From: a virus
Direction: 5' to 3' (one strand)
Length of the DNA: 64,000 bases
Virus record (IMG/VR): IMGVR_UViG_3300034374_007216
Location: 1 to 64,000 of that record
Shown here piece after piece: positions 40,617-48,805 of the stretch (position 1 is the stretch's first letter; each line of letters opens with the position of its first letter). Both the position numbers and the translations under genes were made by a program. The notes beneath the pieces were generated by a model. The model was not told the origin of the DNA. It was given only the letters and a program-made list of their open reading frames with translations, and did no database searches.

Positions 40617-43222
40617 ACAATAACATCATACACAAAATGGTTCGGGTCTTCGTGGGGTACGGAGAGCCTATCGAGATTGACGACAGGGGTGCGAACAAAC
40701 CCGACTATCCTTTCTTCCACAAGTTAGCATCGCAACAAACAATTGACGACTACCAACTTGTCGAAGCGAGTGAGCGATTCCATAAGTATCGTAACACGCA
40801 ACTACCTCAACTCCTTCGTGATGCGGGGTTGATTGAACAAGCCTCCGAAGTGAATCAGTTTCTTTTACTGATGAAAGAAAAGGGTGAGCGTGGTATGATT
40901 GAACGGGAACGCATACTGCAAGAACAAAGCGAAGCCGATAAGCGTATGCGAAAGGCATCGGCTTTGATTAGCAACGCACTCCGCAAGGGTAAGTCTGCTT
41001 TACCTTTGGTGAATGAAGTGGGCGATGCTCTCAAGTGCGAGCATGATGATGCTCTTGCTTTCATCGAGCAGGGTGTTTCGGTATGGAAGCCACCCACTTC
41101 TCTTCAAGTTCACTTCTCGGAGGTTGATGATAAATGGACAAACCGATGGGGCAATACTTTCACGAATAAAAGAATTGCACTGCACTACGAATACAATCCA
41201 TCACTCAATCAAGTCTTGAAGAATACACTCGGCTTCCCTGCCATCAAGTTCGATGGTGCAACTAAACTTTGGACAATACAAGATGATGTTGATGTTATCA
41301 ACAATGCTCTCAAAGTTCTCGCTGAGTTCCGTACTCCCGAAGGTTACATTCTCTTTGTTGATGAAGATTCGTTGAAGCGAATCAATGTATCAGCAACCAA
41401 ACAGAAATCTATAGAACACTCGACTGAAACGAAGGCGACCCTTATCAATGGCGGTACAAGTATTGAGTTAGTTATTCCTTACATACAAGATAAGTTCGTG
41501 CGTGAATGTATGATGAGTGAGGTCAAGGCTACGCAGGGTAGGAAGTTCGACCCCGACAAGAAGGTATGGACTATCGCTATCGGTGAAGCCTCTCCGCTTA
41601 TTGACCGCTTGCGTAAGTATGATGACGATGATGACGATGACGACATGACTCCGCTTCTCAAGTTAGCCGATGTGATTCAAGGCATACCCGAAGTGGCCGA
41701 CTACATGGAGGAGAGAGCGAAGCGTATAGCCATCAGTGGTGCTTCATCACTTGATGACGAGATGATAGTCGCTAAATTACAGGAAGATTTGATGAGTGTC
41801 TTTCCCGAAGGGCGAAGCCTCTATCCGTTTCAGTATGTAGGGGTACAGTTCGCTCAACTGTCGGGAGGGCGATGCCTCATTGGAGATGACATGGGTATCG
41901 GAAAGACGATACAAGCCATCGCACACATAGGACTCAACCAAGACAAACTACCTGCTCTCATCATTGTACCCGCATCGGTCAAGTACAATTGGCTCAAAGA
42001 ATGTGGTGCGTGGCTACCAGATATGACGAGTATTGTTCTTGAAGGGCGTAGTGGTGTGATACCGAATGCCGACATCGTGATATGCAACTACGATATTGTT
42101 GTAGGTCGGCAACCTGCTCTCATGGACTACGGTTTCAACATTGTCGTATGCGATGAGTCGCATTACCTCAAGAACAGTAAAGCAAAGCGTACTCAAGCCA
42201 CGCTTGAAATCGCTAAACAATCCGAGTCCGTTGTTTGTTTGTCGGGTACGGCAATCACCAACAGACCCAACGAGTTCTTCACGACGCTTAACTTGTTGCG
42301 ACCCAATGAGTTCCCTTCATTCTTCGACTACGGTATTCGATACTGTGCAGGTGAACAAACACGCTTTGGTTGGGATTTCAACGGTGCATCGAACACCGAT
42401 GAGTTGCACAATCGAACAAGAGATTTCTGTATTCGCAGACTCAAGAAAGAAGTCTTGACTGAACTGCCCGACAAGATACGCACGATACATACAGTCGAGC
42501 CGAGCAGTAAGGAAATCAAACGATACAACGAACTTCATCGTGCATGGATGGAGGAATACAACTCACTTGAAACATTACCCGCAGGTTTCGTACTCAACAT
42601 GCTTACTGCCTTGCGACATGAGTGTGGTCTTATCAAAGTACCATCGGCAGTACAATACATCAAGGAGTACCGTGAAATCACAGGCAAACAACTCGTTGTC
42701 TTTGCACATCACACTGATGTTCTTCGTGATACTGCGAACCTGCTTCGCCAAGACAAAGACCACAAGTGGAGGATTGGTGGTATCACAGGCGACATGCCAG
42801 CCGAGAAGCGACAACAGAATGTTGAGGCATTCCAAAACGGACAGTTAGATGTCATTCTATGTAGCACAGTGGCGGCGAAGGAGGGTATCACACTCACCAA
42901 TGCTGACACGGTTCTCTTCATCGAAAGAGAATGGACACCTGCATGGGAAGAGCAAGCAGAAGATAGGGTGAATCGTATCGGTCAAGAATCACAGTCGGTA
43001 CAGGCTGTATTCTTATCGGTGGCGAACACCATTGACGAGAAGTTCAACCATGTGGTTGAGAATAAACGAGCCGTCATACAAGCGGTACTTGACGGTGGCA
43101 CACTCGATGAGCGTGAGGGCATTGCCTCCATGCTCATTAAGACAATGATTGAGGCAGGTGATTTACCTGCTGATTTCTTAAACAAAGGAAAGAAAAAGGA
43201 GAAACAATTGAAGAGTATTTAA
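40613..43222 (+). CDS. SNF2-family helicase of SMARCAL1/HARP type
   Basis: 869 residues from a TTG overlapping the upstream stop. N-terminal residues 150-350 contain two HARP-like units (FDGATKLWTIQDDVD and FDPDKKVWTIAIGEA, each F-D-x-x-x-K-x-W-x-I). The SNF2 motor has motif I GDDMGIGKT (424-432), motif II DESH (514-517), LSGTAITNRPNEF, and in lobe two VAAKEGITLTNAD and EDRVNRIGQ (783-791). SMARCAL1-type enzymes rewind RPA-coated DNA at stalled forks. A role at viral replication forks is therefore likely. Length and motifs are complete. Confidence 0.92.
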   Translation: MNNNIIHKMVRVFVGYGEPIEIDDRGANKPDYPFFHKLASQQTIDDYQLVEASERFHKYRNTQLPQLLRDAGLIEQASEVNQFLLLMKEKGERGMIERERILQEQSEADKRMRKASALISNALRKGKSALPLVNEVGDALKCEHDDALAFIEQGVSVWKPPTSLQVHFSEVDDKWTNRWGNTFTNKRIALHYEYNPSLNQVLKNTLGFPAIKFDGATKLWTIQDDVDVINNALKVLAEFRTPEGYILFVDEDSLKRINVSATKQKSIEHSTETKATLINGGTSIELVIPYIQDKFVRECMMSEVKATQGRKFDPDKKVWTIAIGEASPLIDRLRKYDDDDDDDDMTPLLKLADVIQGIPEVADYMEERAKRIAISGASSLDDEMIVAKLQEDLMSVFPEGRSLYPFQYVGVQFAQLSGGRCLIGDDMGIGKTIQAIAHIGLNQDKLPALIIVPASVKYNWLKECGAWLPDMTSIVLEGRSGVIPNADIVICNYDIVVGRQPALMDYGFNIVVCDESHYLKNSKAKRTQATLEIAKQSESVVCLSGTAITNRPNEFFTTLNLLRPNEFPSFFDYGIRYCAGEQTRFGWDFNGASNTDELHNRTRDFCIRRLKKEVLTELPDKIRTIHTVEPSSKEIKRYNELHRAWMEEYNSLETLPAGFVLNMLTALRHECGLIKVPSAVQYIKEYREITGKQLVVFAHHTDVLRDTANLLRQDKDHKWRIGGITGDMPAEKRQQNVEAFQNGQLDVILCSTVAAKEGITLTNADTVLFIEREWTPAWEEQAEDRVNRIGQESQSVQAVFLSVANTIDEKFNHVVENKRAVIQAVLDGGTLDEREGIASMLIKTMIEAGDLPADFLNKGKKKEKQLKSI

Positions 43223-43235
43223 ACTAACAAAGAAA
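43214..43235 (+). promoter_or_regulatory. Early-type promoter, copy 4
   Basis: AGTATTTAAACTAACAAAG plus AAA (one change, T to A). It overlaps the last codons and stop of the helicase gene, whose end (KQLKSI) is the same as that of the gene at 46937-47224 because both end in this promoter. It drives the gene at 43252. Confidence 0.85.
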
Positions 43236-43251
43236 AAAGGAGATGAAAATT

Positions 43252-43521
43252 ATGACAATGATAACAGAAATATATAGAATAAAAGAAGAAGGAACGGTAG
43301 TAAGCCTATGTGAGTTTCTTAATGAAACCGAATGGCATGAGGCGTTTTGCAAAAGATACCCCGAATACCATGACAATGATGACTTCGATATTCACGCACA
43401 CATCAGTAGTGATATGTGTGAAATTGAAGCAATGCTTCAAGCAGACCATAGGATTTGGTCGGTTGAATGGATTGAAGAAGCGGATTACTTTTTGATTCGT
43501 GAATGGGAGAAGGTGGAATAA
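43252..43521 (+). CDS. Small acidic hypothetical protein
   Basis: 89 residues from ATG 43252, placed after GGAGATGA. TEWHEAFCKRYPEYHDNDDF and ISSDMCEIEAMLQADHRIWS, ending EADYFLIREWEKVE. Rich in Asp, Glu, Trp and Tyr, in the style of DNA-mimic or phage early proteins, but no family is recognised. It is first in its operon. Confidence 0.75.
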   Translation: MTMITEIYRIKEEGTVVSLCEFLNETEWHEAFCKRYPEYHDNDDFDIHAHISSDMCEIEAMLQADHRIWSVEWIEEADYFLIREWEKVE

Positions 43522-43857
43522 ATGACATTGAAAGAAGAAAGACTATTGGCCTATCCTATTGAATGGGATGATGTAAAAAGGAACAACAAGTACCCTGCTG
43601 ACGACAATAACGACGGTTTCCACTATGGTATTGAGTGGATGGATGACGACAGATACACTGTTGCAGACATTACATGGTACAAGACGGAAGAAGAGCGATG
43701 GTCTATCCTCGCCCAACAATGCTTGAAGTGTGGTAGTTATGGACACATTACAGGACACCACGAAATGCCGAGAACTCACTCGCTTGACCAACTTGAAAGG
43801 TTTGGTTGGGATGGTATCAAAGAGTACATTGAATATGAGGAAAGCAAGGTGGAATAA
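43522..43857 (+). CDS. Small acidic hypothetical protein
   Basis: 111 residues, ATG directly after the previous TAA. It is acidic and aromatic (DDNNDGFHYGIEWMDDDRYT), with one Cys/His group (QCLKCGSYGHITGHHE) that could bind zinc. The shared C-terminal ending of this and the preceding gene, (W/S)EKVE or ESKVE, comes from the AAGGTGGAA ribosome-binding region. Confidence 0.75.
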   Translation: MTLKEERLLAYPIEWDDVKRNNKYPADDNNDGFHYGIEWMDDDRYTVADITWYKTEEERWSILAQQCLKCGSYGHITGHHEMPRTHSLDQLERFGWDGIKEYIEYEESKVE

Positions 43858-43869
43858 CTAACAAAGAAA
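43858..43869 (+). promoter_or_regulatory. Partial copy of the early leader without TATA box
   Basis: CTAACAAAGAAA followed by AAGGAGATGAAA, the downstream half of the early promoter/leader placed directly after a stop codon. The AGTATTTAAA part is missing. It probably serves as a translation leader or is a promoter remnant left by duplication. Confidence 0.6.
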
Positions 43870-43884
43870 AAGGAGATGAAAAAT

Positions 43885-44325
43885 ATGGATGAATATTGGT
43901 ATGAATATAGAGGATTGAGAAAGACAGACAAGCCCTTCTTACAATTGAGAAGGCTCGCCACAAATGGTGTATTACACATACAGGGGTACGGAAATGAGGC
44001 GAACAGACCATACGGTTTTGCTGATAGATTTTCAGCACCCGATGTGGTTGTTGAAGCGGTTGCCAAGCATGAACAAGAGCGTGAGTTTTCACTCGCAAGT
44101 GACGAAAAGTTATACTTTAGAAATGTGTTGGAGATTGTTCGCTACGCTGACGGCCACCAACTTATCATCAAGATTGAACACGATGACAACAACGACGACG
44201 GACAATTTGTTCTTGACATGGATTCAAGAGCAGATGGGTTGCTCAACTTCGCAGAAGAGAACGGACTTATCATTGATTGTAGCGATAAGCAACGATTCGT
44301 TTCAGTCGTTGGTGATGAAGAGTGA
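43885..44325 (+). CDS. Hypothetical early protein
   Basis: 146 residues from ATG 43885 (the ATG at 43876 lies inside GGAGATGA). DEYWYEYRGLRKTDKPFLQL, RFSAPDVVVEAVAKHEQERE and a C-terminal acidic region with MDSRADGLLNFAEENGLIID. A small alpha/beta domain; no family recognised. It overlaps the next gene by GTGA. Confidence 0.75.
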   Translation: MDEYWYEYRGLRKTDKPFLQLRRLATNGVLHIQGYGNEANRPYGFADRFSAPDVVVEAVAKHEQEREFSLASDEKLYFRNVLEIVRYADGHQLIIKIEHDDNNDDGQFVLDMDSRADGLLNFAEENGLIIDCSDKQRFVSVVGDEE

Positions 44326-44537
44326 GCGTGATGGCTACCATTTCAATTAAAGAAAGAATGCTTGACTACATCTTAGATGTAACAGAAAGAGGTGCATCAT
44401 ACTCGGCCAAACAAATTCATGAAAGAGTATTCATGAAGTACGAGCCACGACACATGCCGAGTGTAACCGCCATGCCTTCTTTCATCAAGAGAACAGGTGA
44501 GTTTAGACGAGAGTTTGAGATGTGGCGAAGATTATGA
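44322..44537 (+). CDS. Small winged-helix-like protein
   Basis: 71 residues from GTG 44322. SIKERMLDYILDVTERGASY then SAKQIHERVFMKYEPRHMPS followed by VTAMPSFIKRTGEFRRE has the three-helix and wing pattern of small winged-helix DNA-binding domains (ERMLDYI, S-A-K-Q-I, then a recognition helix). It may be an early transcription regulator; this is inference from pattern. Confidence 0.7.
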   Translation: MSVMATISIKERMLDYILDVTERGASYSAKQIHERVFMKYEPRHMPSVTAMPSFIKRTGEFRREFEMWRRL

Positions 44538-44629
44538 GATGCTACAAGTGTAAAGAGAAAGCGTACCCGATGCATCCAGAATACAGGGTGTGTCGAGCAT
44601 GTTGGACAGGTATGAGGAAGAAGAAATGA
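44534..44629 (+). CDS. Tiny Cys-rich (zinc-binding) protein
   Basis: 31 residues from ATG 44534, overlapping the previous stop: RCYKCKEKAYPMHPEYRVC, RACWTGMRKKK. Two C-x-x-C pairs in this spacing form a minimal zinc ribbon. The next gene overlaps by ATGA. Small size lowers confidence, but the motif is clear. Confidence 0.65.
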   Translation: MRCYKCKEKAYPMHPEYRVCRACWTGMRKKK

Positions 44630-44748
44630 AATGTCAAATAAATAATTGTGCTAATCAAACGAATATGAAAATAAACCGATTCAAAATAGGAGTAAGTACC
44701 ATGTACAAAATATGGGTATGTGAAGAATGTTATAAAAAAGGGGAATAA
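44626..44748 (+). CDS. Tiny Cys-rich protein
   Basis: 40 residues from ATG 44626: KCQINNCANQTNMKINRFK, then IGVSTMYKIWVCEECYKKGE. The pairs C-x5-C and C-x-x-C suggest one zinc site. It overlaps the preceding tiny zinc gene. Confidence 0.6.
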   Translation: MKCQINNCANQTNMKINRFKIGVSTMYKIWVCEECYKKGE

Positions 44749-44750
44749 AA

Positions 44751-44819
44751 ATGAAAGACGAATTAAAAATAAGAATTGAAACAGACGAATACATTTACGA
44801 AGAGTGGGTGATTGAATGA
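44751..44819 (+). CDS. Possible micropeptide gene
   Basis: 22 residues from ATG 44751: KDELKIRIETDEYIYEEWV, IE. Its end supplies GTGATTGAATGA, the junction that starts the MIDTDKY gene series. It is preceded by GGGGAATAAAA. Real translation is plausible because of coupling, but the peptide may have no function of its own. Confidence 0.4.
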   Translation: MKDELKIRIETDEYIYEEWVIE

Positions 44820-45127
44820 TTGACACAGACAAATACAAAGGGCATACACCCGTTAGGAAGGAATGGCCTCGTTGGTGCGAGGATTGGCTATACAGCATAT
44901 ATAATCGAAACGCATTGGTTGAAATCATCCCAAATTGGAATCAAGATAACAACCTTGCTTGCGACGCACCACTTATCCTTCAAGCATACGAAGAGAAATG
45001 CAAAGAAGTCAAGCGGTTGCGTGAACGACTCATCCGAGCATACGATTGGGTTGAGAAAGTAGTTCACGGTGATGACTCAGTGATGGCGGATTACACGGAA
45101 TATGTATGCGGAGATGAAGAAGAATGA
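44816..45127 (+). CDS. MIDTDKY-family protein 1 (Ea22-like)
   Basis: 103 residues. The start MIDTDKYKGHTPV and the late block CDAPLILQAY...EVKRLRERL match a five-member tandem family here. The layout (N-terminal H-T-P-x-x-W, then NL-x-x-DAPLLL, then a coil) resembles Ea22/DUF551-type early phage proteins of unknown function. The start region DNA (GAATGATTGACACAGACAAA) is identical in all members. Confidence 0.78.
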   Translation: MIDTDKYKGHTPVRKEWPRWCEDWLYSIYNRNALVEIIPNWNQDNNLACDAPLILQAYEEKCKEVKRLRERLIRAYDWVEKVVHGDDSVMADYTEYVCGDEEE

Positions 45128-45453
45128 TTGACACAGACAAATACAAGTTAGTTAATGGAACAAGTTATGACAAGAGAACTGATGATGAAGTCATTAGAAT
45201 CTTAGAACACTGTCGCATGAATAACATCAGGGTCATCTTAGATTATGGCGACACTAAAACAGGTAAGTCTTGGAATGATAGATACGGTATTACAGGTAGG
45301 GTCGGTAGGTCAAGCGGTCAAATAAAAATCCCTATCCTTCTTCACAACAAAAGAAGTAATTGGGGAGGGGCTATGCTTACTCATTGTATAATCGGCATCA
45401 AAAGAAGTAAAGGTAAAGATACACTTTACAGATGGAAGGAGATGATTGAATGA
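45124..45453 (+). CDS. MIDTDKY-family protein 2 (different body)
   Basis: 109 residues. It shares the MIDTDKY start but not the DAPLLL block. The body (VIRILEHCRMNNIRVILDYG, TKTGKSWNDRYGITGRVGRS, NWGGAMLTHCIIGIKR) matches a small phage family with a D-x-x-T-G-x-x-W centre, of unknown function. This shows that the conserved start was joined to an unrelated gene. Confidence 0.78.
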   Translation: MIDTDKYKLVNGTSYDKRTDDEVIRILEHCRMNNIRVILDYGDTKTGKSWNDRYGITGRVGRSSGQIKIPILLHNKRSNWGGAMLTHCIIGIKRSKGKDTLYRWKEMIE

Positions 45454-45833
45454 TTGACACAGACAAATATGGAGATATGACTATGAAAGATATAACTGCA
45501 CCTATTGACGAAAAAACTGGTGAACCACAACAGATACCTGCAAGGTGGGAGGTTAAGTTGTGTTGGACAGAAGCGTATAGTATAATAGGCGGTGGTGAGG
45601 TGATTTGTAATCTAACAGGAAACAAAGACTCAGCAAACAGAAAGGAATGGGCTGAACTCATAGCAGACGCACCACTTCTCCTTGCCGAAGTCAAGCGATT
45701 ACAAGATGCACTCAAAGAGGCAGTTGAAGTTGTTAAGGAAATGGAGGGCATGGCATATGCTGGTGCTGATGCTGACAAGTTTGCTAACCATACGCTTGAG
45801 TTCATAGGGAATGTAAAGGAGTTGATTGAATGA
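45450..45833 (+). CDS. MIDTDKY-family protein 3 (Ea22-like)
   Basis: 127 residues: MIDTDKYGDMTMKD, a variable middle (GGGEVICNLTGNKDSANRKE) and IADAPLLLAEVKRLQDALKE followed by a coiled coil. It overlaps both neighbours by ATGA. Unknown function; same family as the genes at 44816, 45830 and 46307. Confidence 0.78.
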   Translation: MIDTDKYGDMTMKDITAPIDEKTGEPQQIPARWEVKLCWTEAYSIIGGGEVICNLTGNKDSANRKEWAELIADAPLLLAEVKRLQDALKEAVEVVKEMEGMAYAGADADKFANHTLEFIGNVKELIE

Positions 45834-46306
45834 TTGACACAGACAAATACGAAGGACATACAGAAGGTAAATGGCATTGCGAAACAGGGTCATCCATAGA
45901 GGGAGAAGAACAGGGAAGTGTTGAACTCATTTCTTCTCATTCCAAAGAGTTCCATGAGCGATGGTTGTCCGATGCTTCCCTTCGCCATGATGAGCAACAG
46001 GATGAAAACACAATGGGCGAAAGAACGCAACACCTCATTACCAACATAGCGCACATGTACCACCCCAATGATGAAGGGAGATATGGCATGTGGTATGAAG
46101 AGCATAACAGACTTGTGCCAGATGAGATTTGGCAAAAGGAACAACGAGCGAACATGCGACTGATAGAAGACGCACCACTCCTGCTCGCAGAAGTCAAGCG
46201 GTTGCGTGAAGCATTACAAAAGATGCTAAATGACTTTGAAACGAAGAAAACTGATATGTGGACTATGCGAAACCGTATAGAAACTATACTCAAAGGAGAT
46301 GATTGA
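45830..46306 (+). CDS. MIDTDKY-family protein 4 (Ea22-like)
   Basis: 158 residues: MIDTDKYEGHTEGKWHCETG, a longer middle with HMYHPNDEGRYGMWYEEHNR, then IEDAPLLLAEVKRLREALQK and a charged end. It is the longest member. The DAPLLLAEVKRLREAL block is close to that of member 3 at both protein and DNA level. Confidence 0.78.
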   Translation: MIDTDKYEGHTEGKWHCETGSSIEGEEQGSVELISSHSKEFHERWLSDASLRHDEQQDENTMGERTQHLITNIAHMYHPNDEGRYGMWYEEHNRLVPDEIWQKEQRANMRLIEDAPLLLAEVKRLREALQKMLNDFETKKTDMWTMRNRIETILKGDD

Positions 46307-46699
46307 ATGATTGACACAGACAAATACGAAGGACATACACCTCCACCGTGGGAGTGCAACGACATAGAAGGGCGAGAGATATGGAAATGTCTTTTCAATG
46401 GGGAGTGCTTCACTGACCCTTCAACCTACGGTACAGATGGCTATGAAGAAGTAGTGATTGCGACCATGAATCCGTTATCGGATGACGAGAACGAAGAAGA
46501 GTTCACGACAATGATGACCAACAAAATACTCATGGCAGACGCACCACTTTTCCTTGAGGAAGTCAAGCGGTTGCGTCGTGTTCTTGAGGACATTGAATCC
46601 ATGATACCCGACAACCACGAAGAGATAAGCCCTATCTTGAGCGACATCCTTAGCGAATGCCACAGGGTACTACCCATGTTTAACGAAGTGATTGAATGA
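46307..46699 (+). CDS. MIDTDKY-family protein 5 (Ea22-like)
   Basis: 130 residues: MIDTDKYEGHTPPPWECNDI, middle VIATMNPLSDDENEEEF, then ADAPLFLEEVKRLRRVLEDI. The H-T-P-P-P-W element is closest to the phage Ea22-type start (TPGPW). The ATG follows the previous TGA directly instead of overlapping it. Confidence 0.78.
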   Translation: MIDTDKYEGHTPPPWECNDIEGREIWKCLFNGECFTDPSTYGTDGYEEVVIATMNPLSDDENEEEFTTMMTNKILMADAPLFLEEVKRLRRVLEDIESMIPDNHEEISPILSDILSECHRVLPMFNEVIE

Positions 46700-46944
46700 G
46701 CCTTGAAAATGTTTTAGAACACTGTGGATTTAAAACCGCATTTGATTTTCTTTATCATCATCTTTCTCAAGATGAGTTGTTAGATTTGCTCGAAGCATAT
46801 GTCAATGCAGATACTTCGGGTGAACCTTACCAATGGATTAAAGAAATCGCAGAAGAGAGTTATGAGTATGTTGATTATCAACAATTAGCAGACGACAAAG
46901 ACGATGCGAAGTACAGGGAATGGGAGGACAGAAGGAATGGTTAG
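46696..46944 (+). CDS. Small acidic hypothetical protein
   Basis: 82 residues from ATG 46696 (ATGA overlap). SLENVLEHCGFKTAFDFLYH, HLSQDELLDLLEAYVNADTS, then an acidic helix. It overlaps the next gene by 8 bases. No family recognised. Confidence 0.75.
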   Translation: MSLENVLEHCGFKTAFDFLYHHLSQDELLDLLEAYVNADTSGEPYQWIKEIAEESYEYVDYQQLADDKDDAKYREWEDRRNG

Positions 46945-47224
46945 AAGGTGTTCGTACTGCGATGAAGAGGGGCATACCCTAAAGGGTTGCAGGGAGTTGA
47001 AGGCGTACAACAAATTACAGGCTTCACTTCCCACACCAGATGTTGTACACATAGGTCATCCTTTGAAGTTAGGTCATGCACAACCATACCTTTGTGCAAC
47101 CAAGAAAGTAAGATGGCCGAACAAGTTATGGCATGACAACAAGTTCACTGATTCATTACCAATATGTGAAGAGTGTCTTGAAGTGTATAGTGCAACGACG
47201 GGAAAACAATTGAAGAGTATTTAA
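46937..47224 (+). CDS. CCHC zinc-knuckle protein
   Basis: 95 residues from ATG 46937. The N-terminus RRCSYCDEEGHTLKGCRELK is a perfect C-x2-C-x4-H-x4-C zinc knuckle, the single-stranded nucleic-acid-binding element of retroviral and cellular proteins. A second Cys pair (ICEEC) lies near the C-terminus. The body (HIGHPLKLGHAQPYLCATKK) is unrecognised. The last codons and stop lie in the next early promoter. Confidence 0.8.
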   Translation: MVRRCSYCDEEGHTLKGCRELKAYNKLQASLPTPDVVHIGHPLKLGHAQPYLCATKKVRWPNKLWHDNKFTDSLPICEECLEVYSATTGKQLKSI

Positions 47225-47237
47225 ACTAACTAAGAAA
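47216..47237 (+). promoter_or_regulatory. Early-type promoter, copy 5
   Basis: Exact AGTATTTAAACTAACTAAG plus AAA, overlapping the 3' end of the zinc-knuckle gene and 16 bases before the ATG at 47254, with GAAGGTGA between. Confidence 0.88.
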
Positions 47238-47253
47238 AAAGAAGGTGAAAATT

Positions 47254-47559
47254 ATGAATAAAGAAGAAGCAATAGAAAAACTACGAGAAGAAATTAAACC
47301 AAACGATATACTATACACGCAACTACATCATGTATCAAAGTCAGGTATGACGAGGCACATAGCAGTGCGTTTCCTCAAAGACAATTACCCTTACGATTAT
47401 ACTTACCTTGTAGCAAAAGCACTTGACGGTAAAATCAGCGACAAATACCACGGCATCAAGCGAGAAGGATGTGGCATGGATATGGGCTTCGACCTCATCT
47501 ATAACTTATCCTATGTCCTCTATGGTGACGGCTACGCAATCAAACAAAGGTGGTTATGA
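47254..47559 (+). CDS. Conserved small phage protein (HVSKSGMTRHI type)
   Basis: 101 residues from ATG 47254. LYTQLHHVSKSGMTRHIAVR, then IKREGCGMDMGFDLIYNLSY, is a pattern found in many unrelated phages (VS-x-SGM-x-RHI ... GCGMDMGF-x-L-x-YNLS) without known function. First gene of its operon. GTG 47245 is inside the ribosome-binding site and was not chosen. Confidence 0.82.
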   Translation: MNKEEAIEKLREEIKPNDILYTQLHHVSKSGMTRHIAVRFLKDNYPYDYTYLVAKALDGKISDKYHGIKREGCGMDMGFDLIYNLSYVLYGDGYAIKQRWL

Positions 47560-47816
47560 AGATGAACGGAAGAGAATTTAAAGAAGAGATGATAAATAAA
47601 TTGAGAAGCGGTGAAGCATTCAGTTTAGTCACAAGATACGGAAACGAAGTTTGGGTTGAGGCTGAATTAAATAGCGATGAAAGTATTTCATCAGCACAAT
47701 TATGGTGTGGTACGAAAACGATTGCTATTGCACACAGTGATACAGTTACAGATGAGGCATGGGCATTAGCAGTAGCGAGAACTGCTCAAGAGTTTGATGA
47801 AAGAGAGGAGGAATGA
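47556..47816 (+). CDS. Small hypothetical protein
   Basis: 86 residues from ATG 47556 overlapping the previous stop, with AAAGGTGG upstream. KMNGREFKEEMINKLRSGEA, FSLVTRYGNEVWVEAELNSD and a helical C-terminus ending EFDEREEE, where GAGGAGGA is the next ribosome-binding site. An 11-codon frame (47821-47856) follows before the next gene and is not called. Confidence 0.75.
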   Translation: MKMNGREFKEEMINKLRSGEAFSLVTRYGNEVWVEAELNSDESISSAQLWCGTKTIAIAHSDTVTDEAWALAVARTAQEFDEREEE

Positions 47817-47856
47817 AGAATGAATAAAGAACAGTATGGAAAGATGAGGTGGTAGC

Positions 47857-48387
47857 ATGAAAAAATTTGAAGAGCAAATAAAAGAATTGATAGAAAGAAT
47901 ACAGAAAGACATTGATGAAGGTAATTTAAACTTACCTACCAACATGGTAACATGTTTAACTTACTTGAAAAAACAAGAACAGAAATTAATGGTAAAACAA
48001 AATGAACTAAAATTTACGCCTCAAGTGGGCATGGTGTGGTTTGAAGATTATGATTACACATCTTTAGTTGGGTTCATGATAAATGATTATTTATCCACGG
48101 TGTATAATTTACCTGCGTCTTGGTTCTTCCTTTTACGCTACAATCTGCGTTTATCAAATGATGATGAAATTATATTTTCTTTAGTTGATGGGGAGATTGA
48201 TGTAATGAATAACTTGCGAGTACCATACACATGTGCTTTCAATGAAGGGAAGATGTTAGGTTTGATTGATGAGAATGAAGAGATAAAATATCCTACGCCA
48301 GATGTTATTCTTGATGCGTTGTATTTGATAGAAGAATTAGAACTTTTATCGAACATAAACAGTAGCCATGCATTCACACTCGCATGA
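47857..48387 (+). CDS. Hypothetical protein
   Basis: 176 residues, ATG after GAGGTGGTAGC. N-terminal coiled coil (KKFEEQIKELIERIQKDIDE), then an alpha/beta body (YNLPASWFFLLRYNLRLSND, VILDALYLIEELELLSNIN). More AT-rich and Leu/Asn-rich than its neighbours. No family recognised. Confidence 0.75.
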   Translation: MKKFEEQIKELIERIQKDIDEGNLNLPTNMVTCLTYLKKQEQKLMVKQNELKFTPQVGMVWFEDYDYTSLVGFMINDYLSTVYNLPASWFFLLRYNLRLSNDDEIIFSLVDGEIDVMNNLRVPYTCAFNEGKMLGLIDENEEIKYPTPDVILDALYLIEELELLSNINSSHAFTLA

Positions 48388-48413
48388 ATTTGATGATAGT
48401 CATTGGTGATAAT

Positions 48414-48635
48414 ATGAAAAGAAAATTTACAGTAGGACAAAACAAATGGCTCGTAGTCGAGCGAATTTACAAGGACTTCTATCAAATCATCGAGGCACAC
48501 CGATGCCCCGAAGTACAGGTAGGCGACCTTATGCGTAAAGAAGGGAGGGGATGGACAGCGTACAAGTCATTAGACTCGGCTTTACCACGACACACATTCC
48601 CAACACAGATTGATTTTGGAGGCGAAGAAGAATGA
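48414..48635 (+). CDS. Small hypothetical protein
   Basis: 73 residues from ATG 48414, preceded by GGTGATAAT; ATG 48384, overlapping the upstream stop, would add 10 residues. KWLVVERIYKDFYQIIEAHR then CPEVQVGDLMRKEGRGWTAY. A short beta-type domain; ends FGGEEE at a GGAGGCGAAGAAGAATGA junction shared with other genes in this operon set. Confidence 0.72.
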   Translation: MKRKFTVGQNKWLVVERIYKDFYQIIEAHRCPEVQVGDLMRKEGRGWTAYKSLDSALPRHTFPTQIDFGGEEE

Positions 48636-48805
48636 CTGACACAGACAAATACGAATACATGGTGACTCACGACAAGTGTGGTGAATCCGATGGCCCGTTT
48701 GCAACATACGAAGAAGCGAAGGCTCACTACGAATACCTATGCTCCGAGGCTGACCCCGATAGCACCCAATACTATTTCATTGAGGAAGTGAAGAAGAATG
48801 ATTGA
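48632..48805 (+). CDS. Small protein with MTDTDKY start
   Basis: 57 residues from ATG 48632 overlapping the previous stop: TDTDKYEYMVTHDKCGESDG, PFATYEEAKAHYEYLCSEAD, ending IEEVKKND. The start copies the MIDTDKY series almost exactly (ATGACTGACACAGACAAATA). The body (PFATYEEAKAHYE) is like small phage domains that display a sequence-by-position pattern; unknown function. It overlaps the next gene by 8 bases. Confidence 0.7.
   Translation: MTDTDKYEYMVTHDKCGESDGPFATYEEAKAHYEYLCSEADPDSTQYYFIEEVKKND

Noticed and set aside
47821-47856. 11-codon frame after 47556-47816
   Set aside because: Too short to support. It is probably a by-product of two ribosome-binding sequences in the gap.
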